Source: Stakelama saccharophila
GTDB lineage: Bacteria; Pseudomonadota; Alphaproteobacteria; Sphingomonadales; Sphingomonadaceae
Direction: 5' to 3'
NCBI RefSeq assembly: GCF_032229225.1
Contig: NZ_CP135076.1
Location: 186,001 to 250,000, forward strand
Length of the DNA: 64,000 nucleotides
Positions 1 to 9,939 of this stretch are shown here, in pieces. The translations under genes and the position numbers were made by a program. The notes below the pieces were generated by a model that saw nothing but the letters and a program-made list of their open reading frames with translations, had not been told where the DNA came from and did no database searches. Positions within the stretch are counted from its first letter, which is position 1; every line of letters starts with the position of its first letter.

Positions 1-1
1 C

Positions 2-1228
2 GTCTCGATCGTCGCGAGCGCGGTGCTCATCGGCTTTCCGCAGGCGATGTATCCCAACAGTCCGGTGATGGGATTCGACCGGTTCCTGCCGTGCATCATC
101 GTCGCGACCGCCTGGTCGGACGTCAGCTTGGCGGCGCTCGCCTATCGCCACAATGTGAAGGCGACGGTCACCGCGCGCGCGGTGGTCGAACCGTGGACGA
201 TCAGCATCGGCGCCTGGGCATTCGCCTTCGTGTCGCACCGCGACGGCCTGATGTTCTCCTACATGCTCTCGATGCTGGCGGCGATGGTCGCCTCACTGGT
301 CCCGTTCATCCGCACGTACGGCCTGCCGCGTGGCTGGACGCCGCGGCTCCCGCCGATCTTCGCGCTGGCGAGGGCGAACATCCCGCTGGCCGGCGCCGAT
401 GCCATCGAATGGGGCACGCGCAACGTCGACCGGTTCATCCTCGGCCTGCTGTTCGCACCCGGAATCGTCGGCATCTACTATATGGCGCAGCAGGTCGCCT
501 CGCTGCCGCAGAAGCTCAAGACCAGCTTCGAGCCGATCATGGGGCCGGTGATCACCACCAGCCTGGCGCAGAAGGACTATTCGGCCATTGCCAACCAAGT
601 GCGGCAGGTCGGATTCTGGATCATGGCGGCGCAGGCGGGCATCGCGCTGATGGGGTCGATCCCCGGCGAGGCGGTGATGGGCGTGGTCGGCCCGCAATTC
701 GTCGCCGGCACCGCCGCGCTGGGTTTCCTGCTGTGGGCGGAGGTGCTCGCCTCGACCGGCACCGTGTGCGAATCGGCCCTCGTCTACACGGCGCGGCACC
801 GCAACCTGATGATTTCGATATTGATGCTCGGTTTCCAGGCCGCGCTGAGCTTCGTGCTGGTGTTCGCGATGCGGGGTGTCGGCTGGCCGACCAATTTCCA
901 GGCGGCGGGGCCGGCGGTGGCGCTGATGGTGTCGGTGACGCTGACGTCCGTGATCAAGGCGTGGGTGCTGCGGCGGATGATCGGCGAGCCGGTGACCGGC
1001 TGGCGCTGGCAGATGGTCGCGGCCGCTGCAATCGCGATCATCGTCGGCGTCACGGCGACGCACGGCCCCGAATGGGCCGAGCTGATCGTCGGCTTGCCCG
1101 CGATCCTGCTGAGCTATCTCTACGTGTTGTGGCGCTTCGCCTTCGGCCCCGAGGACCGCAAGCTGTTCGCGAAATTGCCGAAGGCGGAGGAGACGGAGGT
1201 GCCGGTCGCGGGGCCGGCGACGCGGTAA
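2..1228 (+). CDS. Polysaccharide/lipopolysaccharide flippase-like membrane protein (5' partial)
   Basis: The frame is open to the left edge of the window, so the true start lies upstream; a GTG at 23 is only an internal candidate. The visible 408 residues are almost entirely hydrophobic segments separated by short Arg/Lys-rich loops, as in Wzx/MATE-like polysaccharide translocases of the inner membrane, which flip lipid-linked saccharides to the periplasm. Family features include the charged segment WGTRNVDRFILG followed by GIYYMAQQVA. The C-terminus is a short hydrophilic tail rich in Glu and Pro. No exopolysaccharide gene is visible downstream, because the next gene is convergent purH; any polysaccharide cluster would lie to the left. 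Membrane transporter is secure; the substrate is not knowable here. Confidence 0.72.
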   Translation, partial: VSIVASAVLIGFPQAMYPNSPVMGFDRFLPCIIVATAWSDVSLAALAYRHNVKATVTARAVVEPWTISIGAWAFAFVSHRDGLMFSYMLSMLAAMVASLVPFIRTYGLPRGWTPRLPPIFALARANIPLAGADAIEWGTRNVDRFILGLLFAPGIVGIYYMAQQVASLPQKLKTSFEPIMGPVITTSLAQKDYSAIANQVRQVGFWIMAAQAGIALMGSIPGEAVMGVVGPQFVAGTAALGFLLWAEVLASTGTVCESALVYTARHRNLMISILMLGFQAALSFVLVFAMRGVGWPTNFQAAGPAVALMVSVTLTSVIKAWVLRRMIGEPVTGWRWQMVAAAAIAIIVGVTATHGPEWAELIVGLPAILLSYLYVLWRFAFGPEDRKLFAKLPKAEETEVPVAGPATR

Positions 1229-1240
1229 TCAATCACTGGT

Positions 1241-1335
1241 GCCGAGCCTGTCAAAGCACCGCCCTTCCTCTTGCAGGAGGCTACAAGGACAGCCCTTCGG
1301 CACGCTCGGGGCGAACGGTGTTGTTGCAGCCCTCA
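1241..1335. repeat. Dispersed intergenic repeat, family A (GAGCCTGTCGAAGC type)
   Basis: Fills the gap between the convergent flippase and purH genes. It begins with GCCGAGCCTGTCAAAGCACC and ends near GGCACGCTCGGGGCGAACGG. The same start and end blocks recur at 50503-50580, and the start block recurs at 15746 and inside the E2 gene at 63566. The copy here is degenerate. Confidence 0.6.
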
Positions 1336-2919
1336 GTGCCGGAAGTGGCGCATGCCGGTGAAGACCATCGCGAGACCGGCCTCATCGGCGGCGGCGATCA
1401 CCTCGTCATCGCGGATCGAGCCGCCGGGCTGGATCACGGCGGTCGCACCCGCCTCCACCGCGGTCATCAGGCCGTCGGCGAAGGGAAAGAAGGCATCCGA
1501 AGCGACCGCAGATCCGATCGTGCGCGGTTCGGCCCAGCCCGCTTTGTCCGCGGCGTCCTTTGCTTTCCACGCGGCGATGCGGGCCGATTCGACGCGGCTC
1601 ATCTGGCCCGCGCCGATACCCGCGGTGCTGCCGCCCTTCGCATAGACGATCGCGTTCGACCTGACGTGCTTGGCGACCGTCCAGGCGAAGCGGCAATCGG
1701 CGAGTTCCTGAGGGCTGGGCTGGCGTTTGGTGACAACCTTCAGCTCGCCCTCGATCAACGCATTGTCGCGCGACTGGAGGAGCATGCCGCCGGCGATCGA
1801 ACGCAACGCGAGGCCGGGGCGCTGCGGGTCGGCGAGTTCGCCGGTGATGAGCAGGCGCAGGTTCTTCTTGCCCGCGAAGACCTCGCGCGCTTCGTCACTG
1901 GCATCGGGCGCGGCGACGACTTCGGTGAAGATCTTGGTGATCGCCTTCGCGGTTTGGCCGTCGAGCGGGCGGTTGCACGCGACGATCCCGCCGAAGGCCG
2001 AGACGCTGTCGCAGGCGAGCGCGGCGCGATAGGCCTCGATCAGCGTGTCGGCGGTGGCGACCCCGCACGGATTGGCGTGCTTGACGATGACGACGGTCGG
2101 CGGGCCGTCGCGAAACTCGCTGACGAGTTCGAGCGCGGCGTCGGCGTCATTGTAATTGTTGTAGCTGAGTGCCTTGCCCTGAAGCTGCTGTCCTTGCGCG
2201 ATGCCGCGCGCCGACGGTCCCTTGGGCAGATAGAGCGCCGCCGACTGGTGCGGATTTTCACCATAGCGCAGCTCGTCGCCCAGCGTGAAGGTGAGCGGCA
2301 GCGTGGCAGGAAAGCGCTCGCCCTGATCGGCAAAGGCGAACCACTGCGCGATGGCGGAATCATATGCGGCGGTCGCAGCATAGGCCTTTGCCGCAAAGCG
2401 CTTGCGCGTGTCGAGCGTGGTGCCGCTGCCCTCGGCGTCCATCTCGGCGATGAGCGCGTCGTAATCGGCCGGATCCGTGACGATCGCGACCGAGGCGTGG
2501 TTCTTCGCGGCCGAACGCACCATCGACGGGCCGCCAATGTCGATATTCTCGATGATCTCGTCGCGCCCGGCGCCCTTCGCCACGGTCTGTTCGAAGGGAT
2601 ATAGATTGACCACGACAAGGTCGATCGCGCCGATACCATGCTCGTTCATCGAGGCGACGTGCTCGTCATTGTCGCGCACCGCGAGCAGGCCGCCATGGAC
2701 GACCGGGTGCAGCGTCTTCACGCGCCCGTCCATCATCTCCGGAAAGCCGGTGAGTTCGGCAATGTCGCGCACCTCCAGCCCGGCATCGCGCAGCGCCTTC
2801 GCCGTGCCGCCGGTGGAGACCAGCTCGACGCCGTGGCGCACGAGCGCCGCCCCGAGTTCGGTGATCCCGCTCTTGTCGGAAACGGAAAGGAGGGCGCGGC
2901 GGATCTTGACGGTGCTCAT
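1333..2919 (-). CDS. purH: Bifunctional AICAR transformylase/IMP cyclohydrolase PurH
   Basis: Catalyses the last two steps of IMP synthesis: formylation of AICAR with 10-formyl-THF, then ring closure. At 528 aa it has the usual length. The N-terminal MGS-like cyclohydrolase domain (about 1-150) shows the STGGTAKAL and [10 protein letters not shown] segments. The transformylase half carries KHANPCG, whose Lys-His pair is catalytic in the family, and the end GMRHFRH is typical. ATG at 2919. It is the last gene of a minus-strand run (rsmB, rpe, heparinase, purH), 40 nt after the heparinase stop, and probably co-transcribed. The rsmB/heparinase/purH association is common in alphaproteobacteria. 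No purine riboswitch is evident upstream. Confidence 0.97.
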   Translation of the reverse strand: MSTVKIRRALLSVSDKSGITELGAALVRHGVELVSTGGTAKALRDAGLEVRDIAELTGFPEMMDGRVKTLHPVVHGGLLAVRDNDEHVASMNEHGIGAIDLVVVNLYPFEQTVAKGAGRDEIIENIDIGGPSMVRSAAKNHASVAIVTDPADYDALIAEMDAEGSGTTLDTRKRFAAKAYAATAAYDSAIAQWFAFADQGERFPATLPLTFTLGDELRYGENPHQSAALYLPKGPSARGIAQGQQLQGKALSYNNYNDADAALELVSEFRDGPPTVVIVKHANPCGVATADTLIEAYRAALACDSVSAFGGIVACNRPLDGQTAKAITKIFTEVVAAPDASDEAREVFAGKKNLRLLITGELADPQRPGLALRSIAGGMLLQSRDNALIEGELKVVTKRQPSPQELADCRFAWTVAKHVRSNAIVYAKGGSTAGIGAGQMSRVESARIAAWKAKDAADKAGWAEPRTIGSAVASDAFFPFADGLMTAVEAGATAVIQPGGSIRDDEVIAAADEAGLAMVFTGMRHFRH

Positions 2920-2959
2920 GGCCGCGTTCTCTTTCGCAAAGCAGGCGCGCGTGCAACCC

Positions 2960-4702
2960 CTATCGCGCGCGGCGCAGCACCCAACTGACGCTCACCCCTC
3001 CCGCGCTCGTTTCGCCCGACAGAACGATCTGTTCGCTCGGCCGCGGGCGGCCGTCAGCATCGACCCACAGGCTGTCCTCGACGGTCAGCGCCGCGCCCTT
3101 GGCCCGGAATTGCCAGACCGCTCCGCCCGGCAGCCGGAGAAAGGCCGCATGGCCGTCGGCGGTGGGCGACACCTCCACCTCGGCGCCAAGGTGAAAGCGG
3201 ATGGCAAACGGCGTGTCGCCCGCCTTGTGCCGCTTGCCCGCCGGTACCAGCGAGTCCTCGCCGCGCACGTCCAGGCCGTCGGGCGTAACCGCGATATGAC
3301 GGCGATGGACAAAGCCGTAGCGCCGGACATAGCCGTCATGACTCGCCTCCAGCCGCATGGCGGTGTCGCTTTCCTGACGGCTGACCTCCACCTCCGCCAC
3401 GCCGCGGCCGAGCGTGCCATCGGCATGAATGGCGGTGGAGTTGCTGTCGGCGAGCACCAGCGTGGAATGCGCCGCGGTCGTGCGCAGCCCCTCGGCCAGT
3501 TGCTCCGGCACGGCGGCATGAACGGCGCGTGCCCCGCCGCAATTGACGATCAGCCGGTGCGCACCATCCGACATCTCGAAGGCGAGCGTCGAGGCACATC
3601 CGCCTTCGACCAGCCGCGCCACCGGCGGCGGGGCGGCATCCACCAGCAGGGTTGTCTTGCCGGCCGACAGCCGCTGATAGCCCCAGTCGCGCGCCTGTTT
3701 GAGCGGGCGGGTGCGAATGCCGGTCGCCTCGATCACCTGCTCGATCGTATCGCCGGTGACGGGGCCGCCGCCCTGCCAGCTCGACAGGCCGCGGTCGCCC
3801 AGACAGGCACCGCGGAGTGCACCAACCGCCCGCACGAGCGCATCGGATACGAACTCGGGCGGCTCGAGCCGGCGCGCGGCATAGGTCTGGCACACCATGG
3901 CGAGCAGGCGAACGACATCGAGCTGGCGTTCGGGCGAACGCCCGGCGGTCCCGCCATCGGCGAAGATCGACGCATCGATCGCGCGGTGCAGCCCGGCTTC
4001 GCCGAAGGACCGCCGCGGATCGCCGCCGGGAAGCATCAGGCCGGCCGCCACCACGCCGGCCCAGGCGGCGATCCGCGGCGCGCCGGGTCCCGCCTTGTCG
4101 GCGGTCCGATCGACATGCCGCGCGCCGCGGGCGAAGGCGTTGAGCACGTCGGAGCGATAGACGAGATCGCTGCTCGACAGGATCAGCGGCGCATGTGCGC
4201 ACCAGAAGAGAATGCGCCTGCCCGTAAGGTCGGGGCGCCAGGCCGGTTCGGCCACGTGCTCGGCATGGGCAGCGATCCATTGCCGCATGATCGCTTCCGC
4301 GATCGGCACCGCCTGCGCACGCGTCGTCACCGAGGAAAGGTCGCGCAACCATGCGAAGCTGTGCAGATATTCGGCGAAAGTGCGCGAAAAGCCCGGCCTG
4401 TCGAGCCCGAGTCCGGCGATGTTTCGGGTTTCGCCGCGAAAGCTGAGCATTCCGTCGAGCAGCGCCCTGCCGCGCGCGATGTCGCCGAGGAACGGATCGT
4501 CAACGACCGCGATCAGCTTCAGCGGATGGCGGCCGCGCAGGCGCAGCTTGTGGATCGGGCTGCGCCAGGCGAGCCGCTGCCAACGCTCGGAGAGACGCTC
4601 GGCCAGCGACAGGCCCTTGTCGCCGCCGACGCGGACGAGCCGCTTGCCCTCGTCGACGCCATCGGGGTCGTGCTCGTGCTCGATCCGGCTCGGCTCGTTC
4701 AT
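2960..4702 (-). CDS. Heparinase II/III family protein
   Basis: 580-residue protein with the two-part architecture of alphaproteobacterial heparinase II/III-like proteins: an N-terminal alpha-helical toroid-like half (about 1-290) and a C-terminal beta-rich half (about 310-570) containing repeated Gly/Asp/His motifs such as [17 protein letters not shown]. Family members are polysaccharide lyase-like, but for those linked to purH and rsmB neither substrate nor activity is established. No signal peptide is visible: the N-terminus is acidic ([12 protein letters not shown]), so it may act in the cytoplasm. The ATG at 4702 overlaps the rpe stop (ATGA), which indicates translational coupling. The family call is firm; the function is unknown. 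Confidence 0.85.
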   Translation of the reverse strand: MNEPSRIEHEHDPDGVDEGKRLVRVGGDKGLSLAERLSERWQRLAWRSPIHKLRLRGRHPLKLIAVVDDPFLGDIARGRALLDGMLSFRGETRNIAGLGLDRPGFSRTFAEYLHSFAWLRDLSSVTTRAQAVPIAEAIMRQWIAAHAEHVAEPAWRPDLTGRRILFWCAHAPLILSSSDLVYRSDVLNAFARGARHVDRTADKAGPGAPRIAAWAGVVAAGLMLPGGDPRRSFGEAGLHRAIDASIFADGGTAGRSPERQLDVVRLLAMVCQTYAARRLEPPEFVSDALVRAVGALRGACLGDRGLSSWQGGGPVTGDTIEQVIEATGIRTRPLKQARDWGYQRLSAGKTTLLVDAAPPPVARLVEGGCASTLAFEMSDGAHRLIVNCGGARAVHAAVPEQLAEGLRTTAAHSTLVLADSNSTAIHADGTLGRGVAEVEVSRQESDTAMRLEASHDGYVRRYGFVHRRHIAVTPDGLDVRGEDSLVPAGKRHKAGDTPFAIRFHLGAEVEVSPTADGHAAFLRLPGGAVWQFRAKGAALTVEDSLWVDADGRPRPSEQIVLSGETSAGGVSVSWVLRRAR

Positions 4703-5364
4703 GTCGCGCCCCTGAGTGCCCGGATATTGTCGGCATAAGCCTGCGGCCCGCCCTTGAAGGTCGCGGTGCCGGCGACCAGCGCATCGGCGCCGGCGGCTAT
4801 GGCGCGGGGCGCGGTTTCACGATCGATTCCGCCGTCCACCTGCAGGTCGATGGCATGTCCCGTTGCGTCGATGCGTTTTCGGATCGCCTCGATCTTGCGA
4901 AGCTGGCCGTCGATGAAGCGCTGGCCGCCGAAACCGGGATTGACGCTCATCACGAGGACGAGGTCGACATCATCGATCAGATAATCGAGCATCGAATCCG
5001 GCGTGCCGGGGTTCAGGACGACGCCGGACCGCTTGCCGAGCGCGCGGATGCGCTGAAGCGTGCGGTGGATATGCGGTCCGGCCTCGGGGTGGACGGTGAT
5101 CGTATCCGCACCCGCGTCGGCGAATGCGTCGATATAGGGATCGACCGGCGCGATCATCAGATGCACGTCGAAGGGCTTGGTCGTGTGCGGGCGGATCGCC
5201 TTTACCACCGCCGGGCCGATCGAGATGTTGGGCACGAAATGCCCGTCCATCACATCGACATGGATCCAGTCGGCACCGGCTTTGTCGATCGCGCGCACCT
5301 CCTCGCCCAGGCGTGCGAAATCGGCGGACAGGATGGACGGCGCGATGCGGACGGACTGCTGCAT
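4699..5364 (-). CDS. rpe: Ribulose-phosphate 3-epimerase
   Basis: Interconverts ribulose-5-phosphate and xylulose-5-phosphate in the pentose phosphate pathway. The 221-aa TIM barrel starts with APSILSADFARLGEEV and shows the metal-site segment HVDVMDGHFVPN, the MSVNPGFGGQ loop and the phosphate-binding VDGGI near residue 178. Length and motifs are complete. Start ATG at 5364; a second in-frame-looking CAT at 5368 is not needed. Translationally coupled to the heparinase gene downstream (4-nt overlap) and 46 nt after rsmB. Confidence 0.97.
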   Translation of the reverse strand: MQQSVRIAPSILSADFARLGEEVRAIDKAGADWIHVDVMDGHFVPNISIGPAVVKAIRPHTTKPFDVHLMIAPVDPYIDAFADAGADTITVHPEAGPHIHRTLQRIRALGKRSGVVLNPGTPDSMLDYLIDDVDLVLVMSVNPGFGGQRFIDGQLRKIEAIRKRIDATGHAIDLQVDGGIDRETAPRAIAAGADALVAGTATFKGGPQAYADNIRALRGAT

Positions 5365-5410
5365 GCATCCCCATGTAGCATCCCGCGAATCGCCCGCAAG
5401 CAGATAGCGT

Positions 5411-6691
5411 TCAGGCGGCGCGTACCAGCCGTGCGATGAAGAATCCGTCGAGGCGCCCCTTGTCCGCGAGTATGGCCGGCAGGGTCCGGACCCAACCCCG
5501 TTCGTGCGGCATCACACCCGGCGGAAGCTCGTCGGCGCGCACCGGTGCGAGGGCGAAGTCGCGGCGCCGATCCAGAAAATGGGCGAGCCGGTCCTCACCT
5601 TCGCGCGGTTCGAGCGAACAGGTCGCGTAGATGAGCGTCCCGCCAGGTCGCACCCAGTCGGCGGCCCTTGCAAGCATCTTCGCCTGACGCTCGGCCATTT
5701 CCTCGATCAGGACCGGACGGACGCGGTGGAGCACATCCGGGTGGCGGCGGAAGATGCCGGTGGCGCTGCACGGCGCATCGAGCAGGACCAGGTCGGCGGG
5801 ACCGTCGGGCTGCCATTGCAGCACGTCCGCCGCGACGATTTCCGCGTCCAGCGCGACCCGTTCGCAATTCTCGCGAAGTCGCGCGAGACGACTTTCCGAA
5901 TTGTCGAGCGCTGTGACCTGCCAGCCGGCGGCCGCGAGTTGCAGCGTCTTGCCACCCGGTGCCGCGCACAGATCGAGCGCGCGACCCGGTCCCTTTCCCG
6001 CAAGTCGCGCCGGCAGCGAGGCGGCGAGGTCCTGCACCCACCAGGCGCCCTCCGCGAAACCGGGACGGTCCGCCAGGGCCATGCGGTCGTCGAGCCGGAC
6101 ATGGCCGGGCATGAGGCTGGCACCGCCCAATGCCGTCGCCCATCGCTCCGTTTCGGCCGGATCGCGCAGCGAAAGATCGAGCGGCGGCGGGCTCGCAATG
6201 GCAAGCGCCGCGGCGTCGAGCACGGTGTCACCCCAGGCTTCTCGCCACCGCTCGACCACGCGACGCGGCAGTTGCGGGACGTCCGGCAGCGTCGCCTGGT
6301 TGCGCATCAGCGTGCCGAACACGCCGTGCACCAGCTTGCGGGGGCCGCCGTCGACCAGCGGCAACGCGGTGGCGATCGCGGCATGCTGCGCCACGCCCAG
6401 CGCCAGCGCCTGTACCAGTGCGATCCGCAGGACGAAGCGCGCCTTGGCATCATCGGGCAGCGGCCGGGCGGTGGCGGAATCGATCAGCGCGTCGAGATCG
6501 CCGAGCCGGCGCAGCGTCTCGGCCGCGATGGCATGGGCGAGCGCCCGGTCCTCTCGCTTGGCAAGGCCGGCGGCAGCCTGATCGAGCGCGGCTTCGAGCG
6601 CGAGCCCGCGGCGCAGCACGGCGTCAAGCAGGCGCAGCGCGGCACGACGTGCGGGCACGCCGGGGGCGTCGGGAGTTCGTGTCCGCGCCAA
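5411..6691 (-). CDS. rsmB: 16S rRNA (cytosine967-C5)-methyltransferase RsmB family
   Basis: Predicted SAM-dependent m5C methyltransferase of 16S rRNA. The 426 aa comprise an N-terminal NusB-like helical domain (about 1-140) and a Rossmann methyltransferase domain. The SAM-binding motif LDLCAAPGGKTLQLA is intact, and both functional cysteines of the RsmB/NSUN class are present, one in DAPCSATG and one in YATCSLEP. It starts 3 nt downstream of the htpX-remnant stop, so the two are almost certainly on one transcript. Assignment among RsmB/RsmF-type enzymes rests on the NusB-like N-terminus. Confidence 0.93.
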   Translation of the reverse strand: MARTRTPDAPGVPARRAALRLLDAVLRRGLALEAALDQAAAGLAKREDRALAHAIAAETLRRLGDLDALIDSATARPLPDDAKARFVLRIALVQALALGVAQHAAIATALPLVDGGPRKLVHGVFGTLMRNQATLPDVPQLPRRVVERWREAWGDTVLDAAALAIASPPPLDLSLRDPAETERWATALGGASLMPGHVRLDDRMALADRPGFAEGAWWVQDLAASLPARLAGKGPGRALDLCAAPGGKTLQLAAAGWQVTALDNSESRLARLRENCERVALDAEIVAADVLQWQPDGPADLVLLDAPCSATGIFRRHPDVLHRVRPVLIEEMAERQAKMLARAADWVRPGGTLIYATCSLEPREGEDRLAHFLDRRRDFALAPVRADELPPGVMPHERGWVRTLPAILADKGRLDGFFIARLVRAA

Positions 6692-6694
6692 GGA

Positions 6695-7150
6695 TCAGGC
6701 GCGCTTCAGCGGATCGAGGGCGCTCGCCCGGCGGCGCGACACCGGGACGGCGGTAGTCGCGCATGGTGTCGCGGCTTCCGGCTTCACCGGCCATCGCGAT
6801 GTCGGCGGTGAGACCCGCTGTGCCGCCGCCGGCACGCCCATCTCGGCCGCCATCGCCTCCAGCGCGGCGATGCGGTTCTGCGTATCGGGGTGGGTCGAGA
6901 ACATGCTGTCGCCGCGACCGGCCAGGTCGCCGACGAGGCCGTAGAATTCGGGCGCGCTGTCGGCATCGACCTCGCGAGCGCGGTGCATTCTGAGGACGAT
7001 CTTGTCGGCGTTCCAATAGGTGAAGACATTCATCCCCACCGCGATCAGAAGCGCGATGATCATGCCGCCGCGGCCGCCGATGATGAGGCCGAGCGACATG
7101 AACAGCGCGGTCAGCACCGCAAGCAGCATGCCGGTCTTGAGCGTATTCAC
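6695..7150 (-). pseudogene. htpX: HtpX-like M48 protease remnant lacking the catalytic core
   Basis: Residues 1-78 match the start of HtpX membrane proteases: MNTLKTGMLLAVLTAL, a GGRGG turn, a second hydrophobic segment, then FTYWNADKIVLRMHRAREVD. The reading then jumps at about residue 80 (AGRGD) to a segment normally near the C-terminus, MFSTHPDTQNRIAALE. The intervening stretch, which in the family holds HEXXH, the third zinc ligand and two membrane helices (roughly 190 residues of a 290-300 residue protein), is absent. The frame is preserved, so a 151-aa product could be made, but it cannot be an active protease. The start is GTG at 7150 with AAAGGA upstream. An in-frame deletion is inferred. 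Confidence 0.82.
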
Positions 7151-7221
7151 TTGAAGCGGGTCCTTTCGCCGCCAATGTGGGGAAGGCCAATCCCCGGATC
7201 AATTGCATCGGAACACCCGCG

Positions 7222-7386
7222 ATGGAACGCCGCCCGCCACATGTCAAACCGCCGGAACACCTTTCCGAGAGCCCGCCGGTGCCCGAACCCGATCCGCAGC
7301 CGAAGGAGCGCGCGAAGGACCCTATGGGCCGCAATCCCACCCGGTACGGCGATTGGGAGTTGAAGGGCATCGCCATCGACTTCTGA
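7222..7386 (+). CDS. DUF1674 / succinate dehydrogenase assembly factor 4-like small protein
   Basis: 54-aa protein (from ATG at 7222) whose C-terminus NPTRYGDWELKGIAIDF is the hallmark of the DUF1674 family, related to the mitochondrial SDH assembly factor SdhF4. Family members are soluble and small, and are thought to help flavinylated SdhA assemble. The N-terminal half is Pro/Glu/Lys-rich and probably disordered. It is divergent from the htpX remnant, sharing a 71-bp intergenic region. The Shine-Dalgarno match is weak; a start at 7177 would add 15 residues without homology. The bacterial role is inferred from the family. Confidence 0.85.
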   Translation: MERRPPHVKPPEHLSESPPVPEPDPQPKERAKDPMGRNPTRYGDWELKGIAIDF

Positions 7387-7432
7387 GGATCAGGCGCCGG
7401 AACGATCGGGGCGCCTTGCGCGTCCTTGGCCC

Positions 7433-9277
7433 GTGATCACCGCGCCGCAACCCCGGCTGGTGCGCCGCGGCGCGATCGGCATCCTCGTCCTGATTGCGGT
7501 CCTCCCGCTGGCGCTCGCCGCCATGCCCTGGGGCGCGTTCCGGTCCCTTGCCGAGGACGGACTATCCGATCGCTACGGCGCACCCGTGCATATCGGCGCG
7601 ATGGAGCGCGTCGGCTGGTTCGGGCTTCATCCGACCGTCCGACTGCTGAACGTCACGATCGACCAGCCGCAATGGGCAGGCGGCGGAAAGCTGCTGCAGC
7701 TACGATCGGCCGATATCGGCTTTCCCGCCCTTCCCGTCCTGATCGGCCGTTTCCGACCGGACGCGCTCGACGTCCGCGGCGCAAAGCTCGCCCTCGTTCG
7801 CAGCGCCGGGGGACGCAAGAACTGGTCACACGGAAATTCCGATGGCGGCGCCGGCGGCAGCATGGCGCTCGACCGCCTGGCCGTCACCGATTCGCAGATC
7901 ACGTACCGAGACGAAAAGCAGGATCGCTCGGCCATGCTCACCGTGCGCGCCGGGACAGACGGCTTGCGTCTGACAGGCAAGGGCGCGGTCCACGGCAATC
8001 CGGTGACGATCCGCTTTGCCGGCCCCCCGATCACCGATCGCGGCCGCTGGCCGTTCAAGGGGGAAATTCGCGGCGACGCCGTCGGCATGACCGTAGCGGG
8101 AGAAATGGCGCACCCGCTCGACAATCGGCACCTTGAAATGACGATCGGCACGCATGCCGCCGATCTGCGCCTGACCGACGCGCTGATCGAGGCGGGATTG
8201 TTCGGCACGCAGCCGGTGAAGCTTCACGCCCGCGTCTCGCGCAAGGGCGATCTGTGGAACATCCGGGGTCTTTCCGGGACGATCGGCGGGTCGAACCTCC
8301 ACGAGGGGCATGCCAGCGTCGACAAGAGCGGCGAGCGGACGCGACTGGAAGGGGCGCTCGACTTCGCATTGCTCGATTTCGGCGACCTCGAATCGGATGC
8401 CGGTAAACGGCAAAAGGCGGCGGAACGCGCGCGGATCGGACCTCGATTGCTGCCGGATACGCCGATCGACCTGCGTTCGGTCGACAATCTCGACGGCACG
8501 CTCGATGTTCGCGTGCAGCGGCTGACGGCGGCCGGTGGCGACGCCGTTACCGCGCTCAGCGGCACGCTGGCGCTCGACCATTCCCGACTGACCATCGACC
8601 CGCTGGTCGCGAACCTTGTGAAGGGAACGATGAGCGGCCCCGTCACCGTCGACCAGCGCGGCCGCGACACGCCGCGCCTCACGCTCGACTTCACGCTCAG
8701 CAACAGCAGTATCGCCACGTTCGGCGGCGGCGGCGATTTCGACGCGCCGCTGGCCGGCCGTGCGAAGCTCAACGGTGCCGGCGCGACGATCCGCAAGGCG
8801 CTGGCGCAGGCGGACGGCAGCGTCGCGCTGTTCGCCAGCCGGGGCGTGCTGCCGGCGAAGCTCGCCTCGTTCATCGGCCTCGATGTCGGGCGCGGCGTCT
8901 TCACCGGTGACGAGAAGCGTGCGGCGCTGCGCTGCCTCGGGCTGCGGCTGAGCGTGAAGAACGGCATCGGCACGTTCGATCCGTTGCTGATCGATACCTC
9001 GCGGTCGCAGACGCGGGCGATCGGGCGGATCAGCCTGAAGGACGAGCAGATCCGTGCCGCACTTTACGGCGCGCCGAAGGAAGACAGCATCCTGCGCACC
9101 AAGAAACCGATTCCCGTGACCGGCACCATCAAGGCGCCGCAAGCGCATGCGCCCAAGGACGTGAAGAGCGTCGGTGGCGTCCTCGGCATGATCGGCGACG
9201 CGATCACCGGCGACCAGCGGCCGCTGGCGTCGAACATCGATTGCGACGCGCTGAAGGCACAGGTGCTGGGCAGCTAG
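7433..9277 (+). CDS. AsmA-like family protein
   Basis: 614-aa envelope protein with one N-terminal membrane anchor (about residues 10-30, AIGILVLIAVLPLALAAM) and then a long beta-rich periplasmic part. It contains the repeated AsmA pattern of short strands, including RYGAPVHIGAMERVGWFGLHPTVRL early and LKDEQIRAALYGAPKEDSIL late. AsmA-like proteins (AsmA, TamB, YhdP class) form lipid-conducting groove structures between inner and outer membrane. GTG start at 7433, 46 nt after the DUF1674 stop, so probably in the same transcript. A dispersed repeat follows the stop codon. Which AsmA subgroup it belongs to cannot be decided by eye. Confidence 0.85.
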   Translation: MITAPQPRLVRRGAIGILVLIAVLPLALAAMPWGAFRSLAEDGLSDRYGAPVHIGAMERVGWFGLHPTVRLLNVTIDQPQWAGGGKLLQLRSADIGFPALPVLIGRFRPDALDVRGAKLALVRSAGGRKNWSHGNSDGGAGGSMALDRLAVTDSQITYRDEKQDRSAMLTVRAGTDGLRLTGKGAVHGNPVTIRFAGPPITDRGRWPFKGEIRGDAVGMTVAGEMAHPLDNRHLEMTIGTHAADLRLTDALIEAGLFGTQPVKLHARVSRKGDLWNIRGLSGTIGGSNLHEGHASVDKSGERTRLEGALDFALLDFGDLESDAGKRQKAAERARIGPRLLPDTPIDLRSVDNLDGTLDVRVQRLTAAGGDAVTALSGTLALDHSRLTIDPLVANLVKGTMSGPVTVDQRGRDTPRLTLDFTLSNSSIATFGGGGDFDAPLAGRAKLNGAGATIRKALAQADGSVALFASRGVLPAKLASFIGLDVGRGVFTGDEKRAALRCLGLRLSVKNGIGTFDPLLIDTSRSQTRAIGRISLKDEQIRAALYGAPKEDSILRTKKPIPVTGTIKAPQAHAPKDVKSVGGVLGMIGDAITGDQRPLASNIDCDALKAQVLGS

Positions 9278-9298
9278 GACCCTGGCACGATGGGTCGT

Positions 9299-9373
9299 GT
9301 TCCTGCGGAGGCAAGAACCCAGGGCCGCACGCGCCACGTTTGAAGCTCTGGGCTCCTGCCTTCGCAGGAGCAC
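9299..9373. repeat. Dispersed repeat, family B (TTCCTGCG... / ...CGCAGGAGCAC)
   Basis: Lies in the gap between the AsmA-like gene and the convergent DUF1697 gene. The right end CTCCTGCCTTCGCAGGAGCAC is shared with the copy at 61995-62068. The core 9319-9351 (CCAGGGCCGC to GAAGCTCTGG) is close to the reverse complement of the core of that other copy. The whole is an imperfect long palindrome. Confidence 0.75.
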
Positions 9374-9405
9374 GCGGGAGGGTGAGCCACCCGACCGAGA
9401 CGCTT

Positions 9406-9939
9406 CTAGGCGAGCAGCGCTCGCAGTTTCAATACCGTGTTCCAGTTGCGGGCAGTGGCGCAGCGCGGAAACTTCGCCTTCGCCATGGCCGGCGTCAGGG
9501 TCGATCGACCGATGCCTTCGGGATAGTCGATGAACAGTTCGCGCCCGACCGCCGCCAGCCGCTCGGGACCATCGTGGCGCAGCGTCTGCATCGGTTCCGG
9601 TGGGACGGGATCACGGTGGAACAGGACGAGCAGATGGTTCGGCCTGGCCTGCGCCGCCTCGGGAAACGGGTTGGCGGCGATCACGGCGTCGAGATCGGCC
9701 GCGTTGCGCAACAGGAAATCCGTGTCGAGGCCGAGGGCGGACCTCGCCTCCGCCTCCAGCCTCGTTTCCAGCGCGCCCGCCTCGCGTTCATCGGTGGAGA
9801 AAACGAGATTGCCCGAGGCGAGCAACGTCCTGGCGTCGGCAAGGCCCAACCCTTCCGCAAAGCTGCGCAGATCGGCCATGGGCAGCTTGCGATTGCCGCC
9901 GACATTGACGCCGCGCAGCAGCGCAGCCCAGCGCATCAT
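9406..9939 (-). CDS. DUF1697 domain-containing protein
   Basis: 177-aa cytoplasmic protein beginning [20 protein letters not shown], the characteristic DUF1697 opening, followed by the conserved LLASGNLVFST segment and a C-terminal TARNWNTVLKL motif. The family has no established biochemical function. The ATG at 9939 overlaps the gpsA stop by 4 nt (ATGA), making it the third gene of a tightly coupled tsaD-gpsA-DUF1697 operon. A second ATG directly follows at 9936. The family call is strong; the function is unknown. Confidence 0.88.
   Translation of the reverse strand: MMRWAALLRGVNVGGNRKLPMADLRSFAEGLGLADARTLLASGNLVFSTDEREAGALETRLEAEARSALGLDTDFLLRNAADLDAVIAANPFPEAAQARPNHLLVLFHRDPVPPEPMQTLRHDGPERLAAVGRELFIDYPEGIGRSTLTPAMAKAKFPRCATARNWNTVLKLRALLA

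Noticed and set aside
2477..4738. Plus-strand frame of about 753 codons opposite the heparinase and purH genes
   Set aside because: Antisense shadow of two genes with clear homology on the minus strand.
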